Below are positions 5,899 to 11,126 of a DNA stretch of 11,126 nucleotides, piece by piece. Each line of letters starts with the position of its first letter. The first letter of the stretch is position 1. The DNA comes from Deltaproteobacteria bacterium (GTDB taxonomy: Bacteria; Desulfobacterota; Desulfuromonadia; Desulfuromonadales; BM103), in assembly GCA_019313105.1 (NCBI GenBank), contig JAFDBW010000060.1, forward strand, positions 1 to 11,126, written 5' to 3'. A program made the translations under genes and the position numbers. The notes beneath the pieces were generated by a model that was given only the letters and a program-made list of their open reading frames with translations, was not told the origin of the DNA and ran no database searches.

Positions 5899-6726
5899 TT
5901 ATGGATTGAAAGGAATAATGTTCGCGCTTCCCTTCTCAATGGTTCGTTGATATTGAACCGCCGGTTTACCAAAGGCCATAGCATAGCCGATCAAATGGTC
6001 CTCAGGAATATGAAGCCTGGTCCGCAATTCGGGGACCAAGTCGTTGATCGTCCACTTGACCAAGCCATTCCAGACGGTGCCAATATCCAGCGACTGTGCA
6101 AACAACTCGAAATATGAAAGTGCTATGAGGCAGTCAGGTAATGGTGAAGGTCCCCCACTCGGAGCTGAGGCGACAACCAGATGAGGTGCACCACGAAACA
6201 GGACATCCACGCCTTTCTCTTTCCAGGCTCGCACGAAACCGGTAAAAAATGCTTTGTCCTTAGGCAACTGACCACGTGCAATGAGTTCCTCAAGCCCTCT
6301 ATAAGCTTCATCCCGTAAAACAGCGAGGTTGTCCTTGTCATCAATCACAAAGAAATGCACCTGACGCATGTTGACCCCAGTCGGCGCTTGCCAGGCAACA
6401 TCGAGCGTACGTTTTATTAATTCTGGATCGAGGTTTTCATCTAGATAATGACGTACTGATCTCCGCCCCTTAATGAGAGTCTCCATTTGATATGGATCAG
6501 GGAAATTTCCCTTTATAGAGCGACTCCGGTTTGGACTCTTGCCTAATATCGATAAAGCTGCTGTCGGGCAAATTGCCAGGCAATGTTGACATTTGATGCA
6601 GTTGCTTTCCTTGTCAGCCCCGATACGGGGATATCCGGTTTTCAGATCGATAATATTGACTGGACAGTCTTTGGCACAAAGACCACATTGTACGCATATT
6701 TCACGCCTGACTTCAAACTTTAGCAT
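5899..6726 (-). CDS. Nitroreductase-family protein with N-terminal 2[4Fe-4S] ferredoxin domain
   Basis: This 275-residue fusion begins with two ferredoxin motifs, C11-x2-C14-x2-C17-x3-C21-P and C43-x2-C46-x2-C49-x3-C53-P, enough for two [4Fe-4S] clusters. A nitroreductase FMN domain follows from about residue 82, opening with GRRSVRHY (the FMN-phosphate RRSxR signature). It includes APTGVNMRQVHFFVI, APHLVVASAP and GIGYAMAFGKP-like segments at the C-terminus (IGYAMAFGKP). Such fusions are common in anaerobes, where ferredoxin-level electrons feed the flavin; the acceptor is unknown. A TTG 36 nt further upstream could start a longer form. I chose ATG at 6724-6726 because GGAG sits 7 nt before it and the ferredoxin domain starts right after. 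The gene is monocistronic and convergent with the sugar dehydrogenase-like gene, and its base composition is AT-richer than that of the neighbours on both sides. Confidence 0.92.
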   Translation of the reverse strand: MLKFEVRREICVQCGLCAKDCPVNIIDLKTGYPRIGADKESNCIKCQHCLAICPTAALSILGKSPNRSRSIKGNFPDPYQMETLIKGRRSVRHYLDENLDPELIKRTLDVAWQAPTGVNMRQVHFFVIDDKDNLAVLRDEAYRGLEELIARGQLPKDKAFFTGFVRAWKEKGVDVLFRGAPHLVVASAPSGGPSPLPDCLIALSYFELFAQSLDIGTVWNGLVKWTINDLVPELRTRLHIPEDHLIGYAMAFGKPAVQYQRTIEKGSANIIPFNP

Positions 6727-6753
6727 CCACCGACTCCATACGTGTTTTGGACA

Positions 6754-6781
6754 ATGATACAATCTTTCAAAACATATCCAA
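6754..6781 (-). promoter_or_regulatory. Weak candidate promoter of the ferredoxin-nitroreductase gene
   Basis: On the minus strand TTGGAT (complement of 6776-6781) and TATCAT (complement of 6754-6759) are separated by 16 bp. The -10 box ends 27 bp before the chosen ATG at 6726. The -35 match is poor. Confidence 0.3.
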
Positions 6782-7144
6782 ACTCAATTACGTAGCAATG
6801 AATCACAAAGAAAGAACATCAAGGAGCAATCCCTGGTGGCGATCATTTTTATTTTAACGAATGTTCTCTATCCCGCTTTCAGTTAGGAACAGTTTTTCCT
6901 CTCAAAAATCTTGATGTTGTCACATTGTTGCACTTTAAATCAGTTATTCACCAAGAGGAAGTTTTCAATGATAAAAGCTAACTTTCTGTTTGTCTTCAGA
7001 TGTGTTTAATCTCTATTGCGTGCTGTTATCCTGACAATTTGTTGACAGATTGATGCGTTCAACCTACGAGACTTGGTAAGTTTGTAGTGAGAAAATTTTT
7101 GTGATTCGCCATTGTGATGTCGATGACCCAAATATTGTCATGCT

Positions 7145-7173
7145 GTTGACTTTGTCGACTGGCACTCTACACT
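7145..7173 (+). promoter_or_regulatory. Candidate promoter with overlapping inverted repeat
   Basis: TTGACT (7146-7151) and TACACT (7168-7173) form a promoter-like pair with a 16-bp spacer. The -35 box lies inside the imperfect inverted repeat GTTGAC-TTT-GTCGAC (7145-7159), so binding there would block RNA polymerase. The next gene start is 240 bp downstream, so this would drive a long leader or a small transcript. Confidence 0.35.
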
Positions 7174-7299
7174 TTAATCTAAACATAAAAACGGATTTTT
7201 GTTGAAACGATCAGGAGATAACTCTGGCCAAGCGTAAAGATCGTAACCATGACATTGGTAAAAATATTGTGTTGAGGAACATAAGTCTTTACTTGGCCG

Positions 7300-7308
7300 T
7301 GATATAAT
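7300..7308 (+). promoter_or_regulatory. Extended -10 promoter of the synthase-carboxylase operon
   Basis: TGATATAAT at 7300-7308 is a perfect extended -10 (TGnTATAAT). No good -35 hexamer is present at 17 bp, which extended -10 promoters can tolerate. Transcription would start near 7315, giving a leader of about 100 nt before the ATG at 7413. Confidence 0.5.
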
Positions 7309-7412
7309 CTATCCCCCAAACATGTATTTCGTCTGCTGTTATCACCATCTAAAGACGTTGGTCTTGCCCTCGACGACCATTTTGTCAGTCGAGTCGGTCG
7401 CAAGGAGGTTCT

Positions 7413-9350
7413 ATGAAGCCGTTTCGAATGAATAAACACAACAAGCTTGTATTCCCCTCGAGCATTTTTGTCGAACTCGATTTTTCGATCATCGTCGATC
7501 TAAACCAGTTGAAGGCTATCATCAAACGGGACTTCGAAGTCAAGGCCCCGACCGGCACAGAAATCGCCGAACGGGCCGACGCGGGGGAATATGCCACACG
7601 CTACGACCTGCTGCGCGACCTCGGCCTGCACCTGTTCTGGGCCAACCGTTTTGCCCTGGCCATGTATGAAAAGCGCCCGACCCGCTGGCGCGATGTCCCG
7701 CGAAGCCGCAACGATGTCTTTGTGCCGCTGTTGCAGCCCAGGGAGAATCGTGAAGCGAAGTCCGCCAGCGTTCTGAATGCCTACGGCAAACTGTCGGCCA
7801 AATGGGACCAGCCGGCTGAAGACGATCTGTTCGGTATCCTTTTCGACTGCTTCTCCAACAAGCTCTATCGCGCGTCGGAGTTGCCGCCGATCAAGGCGAC
7901 CATTGCCGAGGCGCTCACCACGGCCGAGGCCAGGACCACCGTCCTCGGCGACTTCAACCCCGACCACCGACACTACAGCGTCGATGAGATCCTCGACGTC
8001 ACCGAGGAGCAGCCCGAGCTCGAAGCATTGCGGCGCTGGGCAATGGTGCTGCACAATCAGCATCCCTGGGATCGCAGCCGGGCCCGGCTGAAGTCGTTTG
8101 CCGAGATGCACGACGACGACGTCGTGGTGCTCTTTTACCCGAAAAACCGCCACGTGCTGGACTTCATCAACCGGGTCAAGAGCGGCATCAGCAGCGTCAT
8201 GCAGGCGCCGGCACCGACACCGGCCGTCGAACCGATAAGGCCGCTGCCGCCGATGGTGGTTGGCAGCGCTGTGAAGGTCCAGCCGAAGATCGAGTCGCTG
8301 GCGATCCGCAAGGGGGAGGTCATCTGCAGCAACATCGACGTGGTGCGCAACTCGCCCCCCACCTGGTCGCCGATGGGCGCCGAGGAGATCGCCGAGAAGA
8401 CCGGCATCGAGCGGCGCCGCTATACGGCCCAGCCGCTCGAGAACATCGCTCTCGAGGCCGCTCGGGCGGCCATGGCCCATGCCGGCCGCGGCCCCGAAGA
8501 GATCGGCGCACTGCTGTTCTGCACCTGCACCTCGGAGCGGTTAATCCCATCGACTGCCACCTGGCTCTCGGGTCAGCTCGGCATCATGCAGACCCATTGC
8601 TCAGCCGACATTGTCGCCGCCTGCGCCGGTTTCCCCTACGGCATAGCCGAGGCGATCCGCCAGCTGCAGGAGGTCGAACGTCCGGTGCTGCTGGTCCTGG
8701 CCGAAAAGTTCTCCGACAAGATCGGCAACGCGCGCCCCTCGCGGATGATCTTCGGCGACGGCGCCGCCGCCATGGTGATCGCGCCGTCCGATGGCGCCCG
8801 GGATGTCGAGGTGGTGCAGACCTATGCCAGCGGACCCTTCAGCCAGGTCAACTCGATCATCTGGCCCAACCATGACTTCGACAACGACATCACCGTCTAT
8901 GGCCCCGAGGTCAAGGCCCTGGTCAAGCGCTACCTGAACCAGATGATCGGTGAGCTGACCGAACTCAAAGGGCTCAAGGGGGACGGTAAACTGATCAACG
9001 ATATCGACGTGATTGTGCCGCACCAGGCCAACAAAAACATGATCATCGATATCGCCGTGCCCCAGGGCATTGCCGCCGAAGACATCTACTTCAATATCAC
9101 CGAAGTCGGCAATGCCTCCGCGGCGAGCATCCCGATCGCCCTGGCCGATGCCGTCTACGAGGGAGCGGTCAGCAAACGCTCGCTGGTCTTCGCGCCGGGC
9201 TTCGGCGCCGGCGCCGTGGGGGGCTATGTAGTGTTGTCGCTGGAGCCGTCGATGGTGGCACCGGAGCTTGTCACCAATCTTGCGATGGGGCCGAAATCTA
9301 CTGCGGCACACTCCTCGTTGAACGATATCAAGGAGGCGTTTCATGGGTAA
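7413..9350 (+). CDS. KAS III (FabH-like) beta-ketoacyl synthase with large unrecognised N-terminal domain
   Basis: This 645-residue protein is about twice the length of FabH. The C-terminal part (about 292-620) is a thiolase-fold KAS III. Its triad is C404 (VAACAGFPYG), H537 (VPHQAN) and N567 (EVGNASAASIP). The Cys-His and His-Asn spacings (133 and 30) match E. coli FabH (132 and 30). TGIERRR and a glycine-rich C-terminus (PGFGAGAVGGY) are further landmarks. Such enzymes condense an acyl-CoA with malonyl-ACP or a related unit. Residues 1-260 are an unrecognised, probably helical domain rich in Arg, Trp and Phe. It is joined to the synthase by a Pro/Ala-rich linker (about 265-287). AAGGAGG at 7402-7408, 4 nt before the ATG, fixes the start. 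The gene overlaps the next by 8 bp. The carboxylase partner suggests a supply of malonyl- or alkylmalonyl-type extender. Whether it initiates fatty acids or makes another product is unknown. Confidence 0.87.
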   Translation: MKPFRMNKHNKLVFPSSIFVELDFSIIVDLNQLKAIIKRDFEVKAPTGTEIAERADAGEYATRYDLLRDLGLHLFWANRFALAMYEKRPTRWRDVPRSRNDVFVPLLQPRENREAKSASVLNAYGKLSAKWDQPAEDDLFGILFDCFSNKLYRASELPPIKATIAEALTTAEARTTVLGDFNPDHRHYSVDEILDVTEEQPELEALRRWAMVLHNQHPWDRSRARLKSFAEMHDDDVVVLFYPKNRHVLDFINRVKSGISSVMQAPAPTPAVEPIRPLPPMVVGSAVKVQPKIESLAIRKGEVICSNIDVVRNSPPTWSPMGAEEIAEKTGIERRRYTAQPLENIALEAARAAMAHAGRGPEEIGALLFCTCTSERLIPSTATWLSGQLGIMQTHCSADIVAACAGFPYGIAEAIRQLQEVERPVLLVLAEKFSDKIGNARPSRMIFGDGAAAMVIAPSDGARDVEVVQTYASGPFSQVNSIIWPNHDFDNDITVYGPEVKALVKRYLNQMIGELTELKGLKGDGKLINDIDVIVPHQANKNMIIDIAVPQGIAAEDIYFNITEVGNASAASIPIALADAVYEGAVSKRSLVFAPGFGAGAVGGYVVLSLEPSMVAPELVTNLAMGPKSTAAHSSLNDIKEAFHG

Positions 9351-11126
9351 GTTCTCGATTCCGAACCCTGACGAATCGTTTCTTTTGCGCCTGCTGAATC
9401 TTCCCGAACTGCTCGCCGACACGGCCTGGCTCGATCGGATGATTGCAGAGCGCTCGCAGATCGGCGACGATCACGCCGGCATCGCCCTGCTCGTCGCCGC
9501 AGCCCAGGCCTATCGTGCGGCCGCGGTTTACGCTCGTAGCTCGTTCTTTGCCGCGGCCGGTCGCGGCCGGCCGCGGGCGACCCACGAGTCGCTGGTGACG
9601 GTCGATTGCCGGCTGGGAGGTGAAAAGTATCGCCTGGCCGTCCAGCGGGTCAGCCCGAACACCTACCGCCTCGAGGTGGAAGGCAAGCTTCTCACCATGA
9701 CCCTGGAACCGGTAAGTGATTACGAGTCACGCGTCACCATCGGCGGCCAAACCCACCGCGTGGTCTCCGTGACCCAGGGGCAGGACCACCTGATCGAGGT
9801 CGACAATGTGATCCACCGTATCAGCCGTGGTGATGTCGGAACCGTTCGCTCGCCCTCTCCCTCGCTGGTCGTCGCCGTCAACGTCAAGCCTGGAGATTCG
9901 GTCGCCAAGGGCGACTCGCTGGTGGTGCTTGAGGCGATGAAGATGGAAACTGCGATCACGGCGCCCTTTGCCGGGACCGTGGTCGATGTGCTGACCGGTC
10001 CGAGCATTCAGGTCGATGCCGGGGCCGCTCTGCTGCGGCTCGAAGCCAAGTTCGCAGGGTCAGCCGCGGCGTCCGGCAAACGCGTCGATTTCAATCGGAT
10101 CGCTGCCGAGCGCAGCGTCGAGCTGTGCGGTCGTGAACGCTGCCTGGAGCTTCTTGACGCAATCCGCTGGACCATCCTCGGCTACGATACTCAGCCGGGC
10201 ATGGTGCGTGACCTGGCGGGACGACTGCTCGCGGCGCATAAAGAGATCGAACAGCATGATCGCCAGGTCGTCGCCGCCGGTCTCGCCGTACTCGGTGCCT
10301 TCAGCGACGTCAACTCTCTGGCGCGCAACCGGCCGGTCGACGACACCGGCGACGTAGAGACGCGCAACCCGAAAGAGGATTTCCATCAGTATCTGCGGGC
10401 CCTCGACCTCGAAGCCGAGGGGCTGCCGGCCTCTTTCCGGGACCGGCTGGAGCGTGCCTTGTCGCATTATGGAGTCGACAGTCTCGAGCGCTCGGTTGCT
10501 CTCGAGCGTGCCGCGTTCCGGATCTTCAACGCCCAGCAGGTGGCGGCGGCGCACGAGCCGCTGCTCGCCGCGGTGTTGAATGTCCTGCGCCTCGACCCAC
10601 AGCGCCTAGTTCCCGCGTCCGCCCAGAAACTGCGGAAGACTCTTGACGATTTCGTCATCTCCACGGAGCTACGCTTCCCCAACCTTGGCAATAAAGCGCG
10701 GAATGTCCGCTACCAGAACTTTGAGCAGCCCGGCATCCTGGCGCGCAAGGCGGCGGTGCTCGATGAGATGCGCGGCCACGTCGCCGCGCTGCGCGTCGCT
10801 GGCGCTGACAGGACCCACCTCGATGCGCTGATTAACTGCCCCGAAGCGGTCATCGAACTGCTCGCCGACCCCGATGGATCGGGTGACAGCGGCGATCCGC
10901 TGCTCGAGGTCTTTTTCAGGCGTTTCTATCGTGGCAAGGATCTTCACGACGTCCGTGAAGAGCCCGGACTCCGCTCCGCCAACTATCACACCGATGGGGC
11001 CCTCCGCCAGGTGGTCGCCGCTATCACCCCGCAGGCCAAGGCCGGCGCGGCGCTCCGGGCCGCCCTGGAACAGGGCCGCGGCCCGCCCGACAGCCACCCG
11101 CTCTCCGTTGAACTTTACACCCGCTG
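9343..11126 (+). CDS. Biotin-carrying acyl-CoA carboxylase component, lacking its own biotin carboxylase core; 3' end cut by window
   Basis: The first 594 residues are visible. Residues about 12-65 (FLLRLLNLPELLADTAWLD onward) resemble the last helices of a biotin carboxylase domain and the linker after it. About 83-165 form a beta-rich region like the BT domain of propionyl/acyl-CoA carboxylase alpha chains. About 168-236 form the biotinyl domain, with biotin acceptor K200 in VVLEAMKMET. The ATP-grasp biotin carboxylase core that normally precedes these parts is absent, so it should be supplied by another gene. Residues about 250-594 are unassigned; a carboxyltransferase domain may lie beyond the edge, as in single-chain carboxylases, but that is inference. 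The ATG at 9343 overlaps the stop of the synthase gene (ATGGGTAA). It has AAGGAGG at 9330-9336, 6 nt upstream and inside that gene, so the two are translated together. Confidence 0.85.
   Translation, partial: MGKFSIPNPDESFLLRLLNLPELLADTAWLDRMIAERSQIGDDHAGIALLVAAAQAYRAAAVYARSSFFAAAGRGRPRATHESLVTVDCRLGGEKYRLAVQRVSPNTYRLEVEGKLLTMTLEPVSDYESRVTIGGQTHRVVSVTQGQDHLIEVDNVIHRISRGDVGTVRSPSPSLVVAVNVKPGDSVAKGDSLVVLEAMKMETAITAPFAGTVVDVLTGPSIQVDAGAALLRLEAKFAGSAAASGKRVDFNRIAAERSVELCGRERCLELLDAIRWTILGYDTQPGMVRDLAGRLLAAHKEIEQHDRQVVAAGLAVLGAFSDVNSLARNRPVDDTGDVETRNPKEDFHQYLRALDLEAEGLPASFRDRLERALSHYGVDSLERSVALERAAFRIFNAQQVAAAHEPLLAAVLNVLRLDPQRLVPASAQKLRKTLDDFVISTELRFPNLGNKARNVRYQNFEQPGILARKAAVLDEMRGHVAALRVAGADRTHLDALINCPEAVIELLADPDGSGDSGDPLLEVFFRRFYRGKDLHDVREEPGLRSANYHTDGALRQVVAAITPQAKAGAALRAALEQGRGPPDSHPLSVELYTR

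Larger units (their letters stand above)
6782..7412. other. Long AT-rich intergenic region, no convincing gene
   Basis: About 630 bp without a supportable coding region, clearly AT-richer than the operon that follows. It holds the two plus-strand candidate promoters listed separately and a small hairpin AGGAA-CAGTTT-TTCCT (6886-6901). A 27-codon reading frame (7224-7307) starts at CTG behind AGGAG and encodes HDIGKNIV. The perfect Shine-Dalgarno AAGGAGG at 7402-7408 belongs to the next gene. The leader from 7315 to 7400 can form AAGAC-GTTG-GTCTT and other small stems. Confidence 0.5.

Noticed and set aside
6836..6886. 16-codon hydrophobic frame behind AAGGAG, starting at GTG
   Set aside because: Too short to support and no conservation data; a Shine-Dalgarno-like string in AT-rich DNA occurs easily by chance.
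7500..8480. Minus-strand open frame of 326 codons
   Set aside because: Antisense to the synthase gene, with His/Arg/Gly-rich composition typical of shadow frames and no domain.
8601..9422. Minus-strand open frame of 273 codons
   Set aside because: Antisense to the KAS III catalytic region and the start of the carboxylase gene; no domain and no plausible start signal.

Overview
The window looks like a chromosomal stretch of a Desulfuromonadales-type bacterium (the Geobacter/Desulfuromonas/Pelobacter neighbourhood of Desulfobacterota). This placement is an inference from gene content: a phasin-like protein paired with a UbiB-family kinase, a B12-binding MerR regulator, a ferredoxin-nitroreductase fusion, and a likely selenoprotein. 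No rRNA, tRNA, insertion sequence, phage gene or CRISPR array was seen. Both outermost genes run off the window.

Layout. Positions 1-1156 (minus strand) hold a two-gene unit, a phasin-like coiled-coil protein followed by the first 293 residues of a UbiB/AarF atypical kinase. A 75-bp AT-rich divergent promoter region separates it from a plus-strand pair (1232-3158): a CarH/LitR-like MerR regulator that keeps the cobalamin-binding signatures, and a YdjM/DUF457-type membrane metal-dependent hydrolase. The gap 3159-3632 contains a likely terminator, a cluster of nested hairpins that could be a structured RNA, and the promoter of a crotonase-family enoyl-CoA hydratase (3633-4406).

The most notable gene is at 4531-5700. 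It is one continuous PQQ-type sugar (sorbosone) dehydrogenase-like beta-propeller interrupted by a single in-frame TGA at 5071. The TGA sits where this family, as I recall it, has the second Cys of a C-x-x-C motif. Coding continues undamaged after it, and a hairpin with a G in its apical loop begins 12 nt downstream, as expected of a bacterial SECIS element. I read this as a candidate selenoprotein with a CxxU motif; a nonsense mutation is the main alternative.

A convergent minus-strand ferredoxin-nitroreductase fusion (5899-6726) follows, then about 690 bp of AT-rich non-coding DNA with two candidate promoters. The window ends in a GC-rich two-gene operon (7413-11126+). One gene is a KAS III-like synthase with an unrecognised N-terminal domain of about 290 residues. 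The other overlaps it by 8 bp and is a biotin-carrying carboxylase component whose start looks like the tail of a biotin carboxylase domain, followed by BT-like and biotinyl domains and a long unassigned region. Together they suggest a dedicated acyl-CoA carboxylation plus condensation module. The substrate cannot be told from sequence.
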